A stretch of DNA of 64,000 nt from Terriglobia bacterium (GTDB taxonomy: Bacteria; Acidobacteriota; Terriglobia; Terriglobales; Acidobacteriaceae), in NCBI GenBank assembly GCA_020073185.1, contig JAIQFT010000002.1, forward strand, positions 1 through 64,000, in the 5' to 3' direction. A program made the translations under genes and the position numbers. This document shows positions 35,349 to 44,222 of this stretch, in pieces; position 1 is the first letter of the stretch, and every line of letters begins with the position of its first letter. Below the pieces are notes generated by a model, which saw only the letters and a list, made by a program, of their open reading frames with translations, did no database searches and was not told the DNA's origin.

Positions 35349-35662
35349 AAGGCGTTTGGCACCGCTGAAGACGTCTCCTTTCACGGCAGCTCTCCAGTCT
35401 TCTCCATCAAAAAGCAGGTTCCTCGCTGCGCCTCCCTCGCGACGCTCAGTCGGTGCGGCTCGGAATGACACAAGCGATGGGGCTTTACGTCACGGCTGAA
35501 GCCGTGCCCCTCCGAACCAATGAACTTCCCCACCCTGTCTCGCCAAAAAACGGGCGAGACAAGGGTGGGGCAACCTCGGAATTTTGCTTGACGGAAAGGG
35601 TGGGCCAGCCCCCGGGACTCCTCACCAAGTCACCCGATCACTCGATCACGAAATCAACCGAT
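35349..35662. other. Intergenic region after the nuclease-like gene
   Basis: About 313 bases without a gene. It contains a CGGCTGAAGCCG palindrome (near 35494) and the strong GGGGCA-ended inverted repeat at 35528-35570. CTCGCTGCGCCTCCCTCGCG-like blocks near 35425 look like ordinary intergenic repeat material. Nothing coding was found. Confidence 0.55.
35528..35570. repeat. GGGGCA-ended imperfect palindrome
   Basis: CCCCACCCTGTCTCGCC and GGGCGAGACAAGGGTGGGG form an imperfect stem of about 17 pairs with a 6-7-base A-rich loop, ending in CA. It has the look of a mobile-type repetitive extragenic palindrome and could also terminate transcription. A related hairpin is at 53434-53466. Confidence 0.65.
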
Positions 35663-37267
35663 CTATTTCGCCGGGCTCAAATCGTTGCCTCCGCCCTTCA
35701 GCGCCTGCTGCATCATTTCGACCACGTCTTTCTTCATCTTCGCCAGCGAGGTTACCTGGATGTACACCATGTGGCCGGCGGGATACTGCGCGGTCGAGAT
35801 GTTGTTGCGCATGGCGGCGTCCAGGCCCATGTGAGCAAGCGTGTACTCGATGCCGTTGATGGGGGTGGCGTTGTCGTACCAGCCTTCCGCCACCAGCACG
35901 CGCATATAGGGATTCTTGACGAAGGCGCGGCGCAGGGCGTCGGCGGTTTCGGGAAATCCGCCGCGGGCGCCCGTGCCCATGTCCCACTGCGCGCCGATGC
36001 CGCCGCCGAGGATGTAATAGATCAGGTCGGTCTTGTAGCCGAGGTCGGAGCGGATGTACTCGTTAAGAACGGTGGTAAAGGGTGGACGGATGGCGGCTTC
36101 GCTGGGATCGTAGCCGTAGAGGTCGCCGCCAACGCCGCCCGGCGATGCCGGCCCGAGGAAGCGCGTGTCGAGACGTCCGACCTGGAGCTTGCGGTCGCGC
36201 AGCAGTTCGCGGCTGAAGGTCTGCTGGTCGATGCGCAGGTCGTGCTCGTCAATGATGACGGGGCTCAGCCCGGTGTAGCGCGCCAGGCGCTCGGTGGTGG
36301 CGCGACGTTCGTCCGCGGTAAGGCGGTCGCCCTTCTGCAAGGCTTCGGTGTAGCCGGTGTTGGCCCACTGCATGACTTCGGCCAGCAACTTTGCCCCGTC
36401 CATCGCCTGCTCATCGGGCGGCAGCTTCTTGTGATATTGGGCCGTCATGGCGTAGGTCGGAAGGTAGGCGATATAGGGCAAATCGTTGCCGCGCGCGAAG
36501 CTTAGGGTCTCGAAGTGCAGCACCGATGAAATGAGCGTGATGCCATTCAGCGGAATGCCGCGATCGATCAGGTAGCCGGACAAGCCCGCGGCGCGCGTGG
36601 TGCCGTAGCTTTCGCCGGCGAGAAACAACGGCGAGGTCCAGCGCTGGGAGCGGGTCAAGTACATGCGGATGAACTCGCCGACGGAGGCGATGTCGCCCTG
36701 CAAGCTCCAGAATTTCTTGCCCAGCTCCGGGGTCAGCGCGCGGCTGTAACCGGTGCCGACGGGATCGATGAAAACCAGGTCGGTGGCGTCGAGCCAGGTG
36801 TACTGATTGTCCTCGACCTGGAACGGGGGCGCGGGCATGCCGCCCTCGGGGAGCATCTTGACGCGCTTGGGGCCGATGGCGCCCATGTGCAGCCACACCG
36901 ACGAGGAACCTGGCCCGCCGTTGAAGGCGAAGGTCAGGGGGCGTCCAACGGGGGGATTGTCCAGCGTGTAGGCCACGTAGAACATGTGCGCTTCGACCTT
37001 GTTGGTCTGCTCGTTCTTGATCGGCATCATGCCGACGGTGGCGGTGTAGCGCAGGGTCTTGCCTGCGATGGCGATCTGGTGATGCGTGACCACCGGCTTT
37101 TCTTCCGGAGGTTCTTTTTCCTTGTCGGCGACAGGGGGCTTGGGCTCGGCGTCACGCGGGTGTTCGCCTTCGGTGGTGTGTTCCGCCGTGGCAGGCGCGC
37201 GGCGCTCCTGGCCGCACAGCGCAATCGAACAAACAACCATCAGCACCAGGACGATGAAGTGGCGCAT
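35663..37267 (-). CDS. Secreted S10-family serine carboxypeptidase-like protein
   Basis: A 534-residue exported peptidase. Sec signal about 1-19 (MRHFIVLVLMVVCSIALCGQ), a charged spacer rich in Glu, Lys and Pro, then the alpha/beta-hydrolase fold. The oxyanion motif FAFNGGPGSSSVWLHMG, nucleophile in LFLAGESYGTTRAAGL, Asp in YDNATPINGIEY and His in YPAGHMVYI are all present. The likely job is peptide breakdown in the periplasm. ATG 37267 was chosen because GGAG lies 5 bases upstream; an ATG at 37282 in frame lacks one. It is 50 bases after the TonB-dependent receptor gene on the same strand, suggesting cotranscription. Confidence 0.9.
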   Translation of the reverse strand: MRHFIVLVLMVVCSIALCGQERRAPATAEHTTEGEHPRDAEPKPPVADKEKEPPEEKPVVTHHQIAIAGKTLRYTATVGMMPIKNEQTNKVEAHMFYVAYTLDNPPVGRPLTFAFNGGPGSSSVWLHMGAIGPKRVKMLPEGGMPAPPFQVEDNQYTWLDATDLVFIDPVGTGYSRALTPELGKKFWSLQGDIASVGEFIRMYLTRSQRWTSPLFLAGESYGTTRAAGLSGYLIDRGIPLNGITLISSVLHFETLSFARGNDLPYIAYLPTYAMTAQYHKKLPPDEQAMDGAKLLAEVMQWANTGYTEALQKGDRLTADERRATTERLARYTGLSPVIIDEHDLRIDQQTFSRELLRDRKLQVGRLDTRFLGPASPGGVGGDLYGYDPSEAAIRPPFTTVLNEYIRSDLGYKTDLIYYILGGGIGAQWDMGTGARGGFPETADALRRAFVKNPYMRVLVAEGWYDNATPINGIEYTLAHMGLDAAMRNNISTAQYPAGHMVYIQVTSLAKMKKDVVEMMQQALKGGGNDLSPAK

Positions 37268-37317
37268 CTCAACTCCAGTCATGAGTCGATAAAGCGAACC
37301 GCGTTGTACGACACCCT

Positions 37318-40251
37318 TTAGAACGACAACCGGGCGGAAAACTGCATCGAGCGCGCGGGCAATTGCGCCGTAATGCCGACCAGCGGTTGTCCGAAACCGG
37401 CCGCGGGAGTGGCGCCATTGCCCCAAGTCCCGTTGTAGCCGACGAAGTTGGCGTGATTGAGGACGTTGAACGCTTCGGCGCGCAGTTTCAGTTGAACGCG
37501 CTCACCGAGGGCGAACGGCCGCTCCACAAAGGGCGACACGTCGTAGATGGCTTTGCCGCGTCCGGCATTGTGGGAAAGCACGACGCCGTTGACCACGGGA
37601 CGGTCGGTGGTCCCGCCGGTGTCACCGCTGTTGATGCTCCCGGTCACAATATTGAAGGGCACGCCACTGGCCAGGGTCGAAACGCCGCCGATAGTGATCT
37701 TCAGCGGCGCCTGGTACGAACCACTCAGAACGAAGCGGTGCCGCTGGTCGAAGATGGCGTTGCCCTTCTCCGCCGCGCCGGTAAGATTCGGATCGTTGGG
37801 ATTCTGGCCCGGGATGTCGGGATCGACGTTGTCAGTGGCATGCGACCAGGTGTAGCTGGCCAGCATGCTCAAGCGCTCGCTGAAGCGGTGGCTGAGGTTG
37901 GCATCGAGCGCGTTGTAGTGCGCGAACCCGTTGTTCACATCGGTCTGGATGAGGCGGTAGGGCGGCTGCGGGTTGGTAGCCGCGTTGGGGTTGCACGCGA
38001 GATTGTGTTGCGCGTACCACAACACCCATAAGGGCCGCGTGCAGTTGGCGGCCTGCGCACTGCGGATCTGCCCCGGCAAGGTGCGCACGAAGGACGTAGG
38101 TGGATTCACGTCGAGCGGACGATTGATCTTCAGCGTGTGCGCGCCGACGTAGTCCGCCGACAGCACCCAGTTCGAGGCAACCTCGCGCTCCAACCCAAAC
38201 GTCCACTGCTCCGTGTAGGGATTCAACAACTGATTGGGATATCCGATAAGAGCGGAGGTGGGAAAGAACTGGTCCAAGAAAGCGCTTTGGCCGGGACGGA
38301 TGTAGAGATCGCGCACCGGCTGCACGGCATTGGCGGGAAATGCGGGTAGAGGCGCGGCCGAGACGCTGGTCGGGAAACCGATCTGGCCGGGGCCGGCCGT
38401 GAAATTGAAAACGCCGTTGGGTCCGCCAAGCGCATAGTTGGCGGCGGCGTTGTCCACAACCTGCGAGTAATAAATGCCAAATCCGCCGCGGATCACGGTT
38501 TTGCCGTCGCCGCGCCAGTTGTAGGCAAATCCAACCCGCGGGGCGAAATTCCTGGCGGCGTCGGTGAATGTCTGACGCTCATAGCGGAGACCCAGGTTGA
38601 GGGTCAGGTTGGGAAGCGCGCGGAAGTCATCCTGCGCGAACAGCGACCACATGGTATCGCCGACCACGTAGTTGGCATTGCCGTAGCTCTGGGTGTAGCT
38701 CCTCACGTTCGCCAAGTTGTTCAGGTAGGCGGCGCTCTCGCAGGTGGCAATTGATTGGTTGCACAGATTGTAGGTGAACGAGCCGAGGAAAATCGGCCCA
38801 CCAAATTCCTTGCTGTTGCCGCCGCTGCGCGCGTGGAGAACGTCGGCGCCGAATTTCAGAGTGTGACGACCGCGGACCGCCGACAGGGTGTCGCCAACCT
38901 CATACTGGCGATTCAACAGCATGGCGGATTGCGACGTGCCGGTCGTAAATGTTGCCGCGCCGGCGATGGGCACAGCGAACTGTGTGCCGAACAATACCGG
39001 GTCGAAGGCGGTGATCGGCGATGCCAGTTGAAACTGCAGGCGCAGGTTGTTGAGCAACGACGGGCTCAGCACGGCGGTCTCGCCACCTTCCACGGCATAA
39101 GTACGCCGCCGAAAAATGCGATCGACGCTGGGCAGGTTGTTGCCGCCCACAGTGCCGTTGGGATTGGTATCGCGGAAGCTATCCACGTCGCCCCGCAAGA
39201 AGAGGAGGTGCTTGTCGTTGATCTGGTGATCCAGGCGCGCGAATCCCAGCCAGCCACGGTAGTGCCCAACAAAGATGCCGGGCGCGAGCGGCGAAATGAT
39301 TGGCGACCCGCGGTTTTGCCAGTTGTATTCGCCGGCGGTATAGAAATGAGTGCGACCGCTGCTGCCGATCGGTCCGGAGAAAGCCGCCGCTGCCTGCCGC
39401 AGGGTATCGGTCACGAGGGCGTTGCCGATGGCGTTCGACGAAGTGGCGGTAAATCCGGAAAGACTCGCGGCGGTGTCGGCGGGACGCCACATGCCGAGTA
39501 CGTCGCCATGAAAGCGGTCGCCTCCGCTGCGGGTGACAATGTTCACCACTGTGCCCGCGGTGAAACCGTATTCGGCGGAAAACGCATTAGTCAGGATGGT
39601 CATCTCCTGCACGGCGTCCTCGGGAACATTGGTGAAGATTGTCTGCCGGCCCCAGGCATCCGACCCGGAGCTGCCGTCAATCACGAACAGCGTCTGGCGC
39701 CGCCCGGTGCCGTTGGTGTTGAACAGGTTTTCGTTCATGAAAACGTCGCCTTGGTTGATAGCCGGGCGGTTGGCAGCGTTCAACAGGGGCAGGTAGGTAA
39801 TTCGGCGATTGAGCAGCGGCGTTTCCTGAATCTGGGCCGACGAAAGCTGATTGCCGAGTTGGGGCTGGTCGGCACGCACCTCACCGGCGGCCCCGGTCAC
39901 GGTGACTTCCGACGGCACACCCGCCGCGGTGAGAGTAATATCCAGGTTTGCCGACCTGCCTCCAACGAGCCTGACTTCATTCAACGTCACGTCGGCGAAG
40001 CCTTGCCGGACGGCTGTGATCGTGTACTCACCGGCGACAGGAAGGCCGCCAATGGAGAACGAGCCCAAGTTGCCAGTGGTTGCGCTGCGCTGCAAACCTG
40101 TCAGCGCATTCGTGACTGTGACCAGCACGCCGGGCACAGCAGCACGAGTTTGATCCAGAATTTGTCCGTGAATGGTGGCTGTGTCCGGTGTTTGAGCCGC
40201 GCACGTCAACCCCAAAACCATCACCAAGATCAATACGAGCGCCCGCTTCAT
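37318..40251 (-). CDS. TonB-dependent receptor with carboxypeptidase-regulatory-like domain
   Basis: A 977-residue outer-membrane receptor of the Oar-like type common in Acidobacteria. Sec signal about 1-19, a CarboxypepD_reg-like beta-sandwich at about 22-110 (ATIHGQILDQTRAAVPGVLVTV), a plug domain (about 120-230, RQTLFVIDGSSGSDAWG and FSAEYGFTAGTVVNIVTRSGG), and a beta barrel to a C-terminal phenylalanine (MQFSARLSF). It probably imports a glycan or peptide, with energy from a TonB protein such as that at 22686 or 61608. ATG 40251 begins the signal peptide. The following gene on the same strand encodes an S10 peptidase, which fits uptake plus processing of a peptide. Confidence 0.9.
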   Translation of the reverse strand: MKRALVLILVMVLGLTCAAQTPDTATIHGQILDQTRAAVPGVLVTVTNALTGLQRSATTGNLGSFSIGGLPVAGEYTITAVRQGFADVTLNEVRLVGGRSANLDITLTAAGVPSEVTVTGAAGEVRADQPQLGNQLSSAQIQETPLLNRRITYLPLLNAANRPAINQGDVFMNENLFNTNGTGRRQTLFVIDGSSGSDAWGRQTIFTNVPEDAVQEMTILTNAFSAEYGFTAGTVVNIVTRSGGDRFHGDVLGMWRPADTAASLSGFTATSSNAIGNALVTDTLRQAAAAFSGPIGSSGRTHFYTAGEYNWQNRGSPIISPLAPGIFVGHYRGWLGFARLDHQINDKHLLFLRGDVDSFRDTNPNGTVGGNNLPSVDRIFRRRTYAVEGGETAVLSPSLLNNLRLQFQLASPITAFDPVLFGTQFAVPIAGAATFTTGTSQSAMLLNRQYEVGDTLSAVRGRHTLKFGADVLHARSGGNSKEFGGPIFLGSFTYNLCNQSIATCESAAYLNNLANVRSYTQSYGNANYVVGDTMWSLFAQDDFRALPNLTLNLGLRYERQTFTDAARNFAPRVGFAYNWRGDGKTVIRGGFGIYYSQVVDNAAANYALGGPNGVFNFTAGPGQIGFPTSVSAAPLPAFPANAVQPVRDLYIRPGQSAFLDQFFPTSALIGYPNQLLNPYTEQWTFGLEREVASNWVLSADYVGAHTLKINRPLDVNPPTSFVRTLPGQIRSAQAANCTRPLWVLWYAQHNLACNPNAATNPQPPYRLIQTDVNNGFAHYNALDANLSHRFSERLSMLASYTWSHATDNVDPDIPGQNPNDPNLTGAAEKGNAIFDQRHRFVLSGSYQAPLKITIGGVSTLASGVPFNIVTGSINSGDTGGTTDRPVVNGVVLSHNAGRGKAIYDVSPFVERPFALGERVQLKLRAEAFNVLNHANFVGYNGTWGNGATPAAGFGQPLVGITAQLPARSMQFSARLSF

Positions 40252-40449
40252 TCGACTTTCCTCCGGCCAACAGAGATCATAAACGGCAACTTTGAATTTG
40301 ACGAATCTGTACCAGGACGAGCAAGGAAACAAGAACCAAAGGCTTCCCGTTTCCGTATTTCCCAGTGTGAACACAGGTGCTTACTTTTCAGCCAACGTGG
40401 CGTCTAAACCGGTAGCCGCCGCTGCCAGACGGCGTTCAGGGAGCATTCG

Positions 40450-41715
40450 GTGAATCTCCGTGAAATCGCCCGCCAGACGCTGGGTTCGATGCGCGCCCAC
40501 AAGATGCGCAGCTTCCTGACCATGTTCGGGATCATCTGGGGCATCACCTCAGTGGTGTTGCTGGTGGGGTTGGGGCGCGGCTTCAATCGCGACCAGAAGC
40601 GCCGCTTGCGCACCATCGGCGTGGACCTGGCGATCGTATGGGGCGGACGCACCAGCACGGACGCGGGAGGCTACGCCGCCGGGCGCCCGATCCGGCTGCA
40701 CGTGGACGACGCGCGGGCTATCCAGCGAGAGTGTTACCTGATCAAGACGGTCAGCCCGGAAATGATCCGGCCGGTGGCGGAGGTGAGCGCATTCAATGCC
40801 GCCAATCGCCCGGTGCGCGGCGTCTGGCCCGAATACCAAGGATTCCGCTCTCTCACCGCAGCCGAAGGACGGCTGATGACGGCGGAGGACGAAGCGCAGG
40901 GACGACGTGTGGTGGTGCTGGGAGACGAAGCGCGGCAGCAACTTTTCCGTGGCAAGCCGGCGGTCGGGGCGACGTTGGTGATGGCGGGCTATCCCTACCG
41001 GGTCATCGGCGTGCTCGAGAGGAAAAAACAAAACGGCAGCTACGGCTCCGGGCCGGATAACACGCAATTGTTTGTTCCCTACTCCGCCATGGCGCGCGAT
41101 TATCCGCCGCCCAGCACCCCGGAGCGCCCATGGATCGACCGCGGCTACATCAACAACCTGGTGTTCGAGGTCGCGGATCCCGAGCAGCACGAAGAAGCCA
41201 TCGCACAGGTGTACCGCACGCTGGGCCGACTTCACCACTTTGATGCGCAGGACAAATACGCGCTCTTCACCTGGGACACGATGTACGGCGCCAAGCTGTC
41301 GGAGAGAATCTTCGCGGTGATGACGATGTTTTTCGGCGCGGTGGCGCTGATGACGCTGTCGCTGGGCGGAATCGGTGTGATGAACATCATGCTGGTGTCG
41401 GTGACCGAACGCACGCGCGAAATCGGCGTGCGCAAAGCGCTGGGCGCCACCGCCGCCGACATTCAGCGCCAGTTCTTCGCCGAGTCGGCCACGCTCACGG
41501 CGCTGAGCGGAGCGATCGGGCTGGCGCTGGGGCTGGGTGTGTGCACCGCGCTGCAAAGTGTCGCGCTGCCGGACTTCATGCCGGCGCCCGTCATTGTCCC
41601 CGGCGCAATCCTGGCGTCCCTTGCGACGTTGTCGCTGATTACCATTACCGCGGGGATGTATCCGGCGCGGCGGGCCGCTTCCCTGTCGCCGATTGAGTGC
41701 CTGCGCTACGAGTGA
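40450..41715 (+). CDS. MacB/FtsX-type ABC permease
   Basis: A 421-residue permease subunit of the MacB/LolC type. One membrane helix near residue 20-42, a MacB-like periplasmic domain (about 50-270), and three C-terminal helices, the first at LSLGGIGVMNIMLVSVTERTREIGVRKALGA, which is the family signature. The start is GTG 40450. No ATP-binding subunit is adjacent on either side. The second, similar permease follows after 6 bases, so the two likely make a heterodimer. Substrate unknown. Confidence 0.9.
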   Translation: MNLREIARQTLGSMRAHKMRSFLTMFGIIWGITSVVLLVGLGRGFNRDQKRRLRTIGVDLAIVWGGRTSTDAGGYAAGRPIRLHVDDARAIQRECYLIKTVSPEMIRPVAEVSAFNAANRPVRGVWPEYQGFRSLTAAEGRLMTAEDEAQGRRVVVLGDEARQQLFRGKPAVGATLVMAGYPYRVIGVLERKKQNGSYGSGPDNTQLFVPYSAMARDYPPPSTPERPWIDRGYINNLVFEVADPEQHEEAIAQVYRTLGRLHHFDAQDKYALFTWDTMYGAKLSERIFAVMTMFFGAVALMTLSLGGIGVMNIMLVSVTERTREIGVRKALGATAADIQRQFFAESATLTALSGAIGLALGLGVCTALQSVALPDFMPAPVIVPGAILASLATLSLITITAGMYPARRAASLSPIECLRYE

Positions 41716-41721
41716 ACCAGC

Positions 41722-42978
41722 ATGTGGCTGAAGGAAGTTATCGTCGAGAGCTGGCAATCGCTGACGCGCCACCGCCTGCGCAGCACGTTGACCATGCTCG
41801 GCATCACCTGGGGCCTGGTCACGGTAGTGCTGCTGCTCGGATACGGCCAGGGCGTGGGCGAGAGCGTGTTCAATGCGTTCATGGGTATCGGCAACAACGT
41901 CATCCTCTCCTGGGGCGGGCAGACCAGCATGCAGGCGGGCGGCGAGCGCGCCGGACGCCGTATCCATTTCAAGTACGAGGATATCCAGGCGCTTCGCGAT
42001 GAAGTGCCGCTGCTCAAGGGCGTCAGCGCCGAGGACGACAGCAACCTCCCGTACAAATACGAAAACCGCGTCATCACCATATCCAGCAAGGCGGTGCAGT
42101 TCCCTTACGGCGCGATTCGCAAGCTCAACGTCGAGGAGGGGCGGTATTTCGAAGAAGCGGATTTCATCGAGCACCGGCGTGTCGTCATCTTCGGCCCGCT
42201 GGCGGCCAAGAGGATCTTCGGCGGGATCAATCCTGTCGGGCAATACGTCAGCGTTCGCGGGCAGGACTTCCTGATCATCGGGGTGCTGCAACTGAAAATC
42301 CAGGATTCGTCCAACAACGGGCCGGATAATCAAAACGTCTTTTTGCCGTTCGAGACCTATCGCGATGTCATGGATGTGCGCGATCCCGGGATGATCGTGT
42401 ATGCGCCGCTCAATCCTTCCCTGCACCTCAAGGCGAGGGAAGCCGTGCGCGCCGTTCTGGCCCGCCGCCACCACTTCGATCCCAGAGATGACAAGGCCAC
42501 GCAGGACTGGGATACGGTGGAAGATGCGCAGCAAATTCAGCAGTTCTCCATCGCGCTGCAGATCATTCTTGGCATCATCGGCGCGCTCACGCTGGGCGTG
42601 GGCGGGGTTGGGGTGATGAACATCATGCTGGTGTCGGTCACCGAGCGCACCCGGGAAATCGGCCTGCGCAAAGCGGTAGGCGCGCGCAAGTTCGATATCC
42701 TCGGGCAGTTCCTGGTGGAAGCGCTGGTCCTCACCTTCATCGGCGGCGCGCTGGGCATGGTTCTGGCGGGCGTGATCGCGCACACCGTGCCGGCCATGCC
42801 GCTCCATGCCGAGGAGTTCCACACGGCCAATCACGAGGGCGACATTTTTCTGCGCACCTCACCAGTGGTGTTGCTGGCATCGTTTTTCATCCTGTCCGCA
42901 GTTGGAGTGGTCTCCGGCTTCTGGCCGGCACTAAAAGCCGCGCAGATGGAACCCGTGGAAGCGCTGCGCTACGAGTGA
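41722..42978 (+). CDS. MacB/FtsX-type ABC permease, second subunit
   Basis: A 418-residue permease closely similar in layout to its upstream neighbour: N-terminal helix, MacB periplasmic domain with the QYVSVRGQDFLIIGVL loop and three C-terminal helices, with GVGGVGVMNIMLVSVTERTREIGLRKAVGA. It ends LKAAQMEPVEALRYE, the usual end of MacB-type permeases. No ATPase gene is next to it. Its 3' end overlaps the convergent methyltransferase gene by 10 bases. Confidence 0.9.
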   Translation: MWLKEVIVESWQSLTRHRLRSTLTMLGITWGLVTVVLLLGYGQGVGESVFNAFMGIGNNVILSWGGQTSMQAGGERAGRRIHFKYEDIQALRDEVPLLKGVSAEDDSNLPYKYENRVITISSKAVQFPYGAIRKLNVEEGRYFEEADFIEHRRVVIFGPLAAKRIFGGINPVGQYVSVRGQDFLIIGVLQLKIQDSSNNGPDNQNVFLPFETYRDVMDVRDPGMIVYAPLNPSLHLKAREAVRAVLARRHHFDPRDDKATQDWDTVEDAQQIQQFSIALQIILGIIGALTLGVGGVGVMNIMLVSVTERTREIGLRKAVGARKFDILGQFLVEALVLTFIGGALGMVLAGVIAHTVPAMPLHAEEFHTANHEGDIFLRTSPVVLLASFFILSAVGVVSGFWPALKAAQMEPVEALRYE

Positions 42979-43712
42979 AGCTGGGTGTTGCAGGACACAG
43001 CCTCGAAGATGGCATAAGTAATCGTTCCCGCAATCTTGCGAAGACTTGCAAACTGCGCTACCACCCGCTCCGACACCGGGTTCTGATACGCCACGAAAAC
43101 CGGCCGCGGCGTTTCCCCCATGGACCACTCTATTACCGTCATCACATCGCCCAGAATGTCGTCGGGAAACGGATTAAAAAGAAAAATCACCAGAGGTTCC
43201 GGCGGGAGTTGAAAGCGACGGGCATCGGCGCAGTGTAATTCGAAGTGGCGGCACTGCTGTCGGTCACTGGAGTATAGGCGCACGTTTTCCTGCGCGATGT
43301 CATGCAGCTCCGGCAGCAGCTCCACCCCAATGATTCGCCGGAAGGGATAATCGGAGGCCATCAGCAGCGCGCGTCCCTTGCCCGAGCCCAGGTCAACAAA
43401 GGTGAACTGGCGGAAATCAATCGGGAGCTGCGCCATGACTTGGTGGAAGGTCAGCGGATCGCTGGGCTGGTAGGCGCGTCCGACAAACACTTCGCGGATG
43501 CGCGTCCGCAAGGGGAGGTTGGACCAGGTGGTATCGACGCGGTGGTCCCAGTCGAAATCCAGGTCCCCGAAGCGTATTCGCCGCCGCGATGGCAGAGCGT
43601 CGCGCGCAATCTCGAATGCGCCCTGAGCCAGCGCGGCCGTCGTCCGCAGCACACCGCGCCGCTTTACCGACTCCCGCAGCCACGCGCGATAGGAGAAACT
43701 CTGGCGGTTCAC
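42969..43712 (-). CDS. Class I SAM-dependent methyltransferase-like protein
   Basis: A 247-residue protein with a SAM-binding motif FVDLGSGKGRALLMASDYPF near residue 107, motif II RRIIGVELLPEL and motif IV-like VIFLFNPFPDDI. The N-terminal 60 residues are helical and basic and resemble proteins in which this domain is preceded by a phospholipid-like helix. The substrate is unknown. Its 3' end overlaps the second permease gene in convergent orientation. Confidence 0.75.
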   Translation of the reverse strand: MNRQSFSYRAWLRESVKRRGVLRTTAALAQGAFEIARDALPSRRRIRFGDLDFDWDHRVDTTWSNLPLRTRIREVFVGRAYQPSDPLTFHQVMAQLPIDFRQFTFVDLGSGKGRALLMASDYPFRRIIGVELLPELHDIAQENVRLYSSDRQQCRHFELHCADARRFQLPPEPLVIFLFNPFPDDILGDVMTVIEWSMGETPRPVFVAYQNPVSERVVAQFASLRKIAGTITYAIFEAVSCNTQLHS

Positions 43713-43764
43713 TGCGCTTCATTGTAATCAGCCCTCATAGCGCTGCCTGATAAACTGCACCCCT

Positions 43765-44118
43765 ATGCCCGAGGCGTTCTCGCATTTGCGTGGCCGCAAG
43801 TACATTGACCTGGTCACGTTCCGCAAAAGCGGCGTGCCGGTGCACACGCCCGTGTGGTTCGCCGAGGAGGCTGACAAACTGTACATTTTCAGCCGGCCTG
43901 ACGCCGGCAAGATGAAACGCATTCGCAACAATCCGCGAGTGGAGATTGCGCCGTCTACCATTCGCGGCCGCGCGCTCGGACCCTACGTTGCCGCCATCGC
44001 CCGCGTGGCCGCCAATCAAAACGCCGCGCGCCAGTCGATTCGTCGAAAATATTGGCTGGCCCGCATTCCGTGGCTGTGGAGCAAAGACAACGTTTACGTC
44101 GAACTGTCGCTTGCCTGA
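43765..44118 (+). CDS. PPOX-class split-barrel oxidoreductase-like protein
   Basis: A 117-residue split-barrel protein of the pyridoxamine-phosphate-oxidase/F420-binding superfamily. KYIDLVTFRKSGVPVHTPVWF, then IFSRPDAGKMKRIRNNPRVEI, are the signature of PPOX-class F420/FMN-dependent proteins. Cofactor and substrate cannot be decided from sequence. The gene is the first of a plus-strand pair, 105 bases before a large membrane protein. Confidence 0.85.
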   Translation: MPEAFSHLRGRKYIDLVTFRKSGVPVHTPVWFAEEADKLYIFSRPDAGKMKRIRNNPRVEIAPSTIRGRALGPYVAAIARVAANQNAARQSIRRKYWLARIPWLWSKDNVYVELSLA

Positions 44119-44222
44119 GTTTCCACCCGGCGCTGAACTGCTTTCCAGGATGGGACCCTCTGGCATTCGCGAGAAGAGGCGAAGCGCGAAGTGTGATATA
44201 GCAGTCCCGGGTACTCGTTTGC

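Noticed and set aside
40549-42834. Long minus-strand frame opposite the two permeases
   Set aside because: His/Arg/Asp-rich without domain features; the two plus-strand permeases account for the region.
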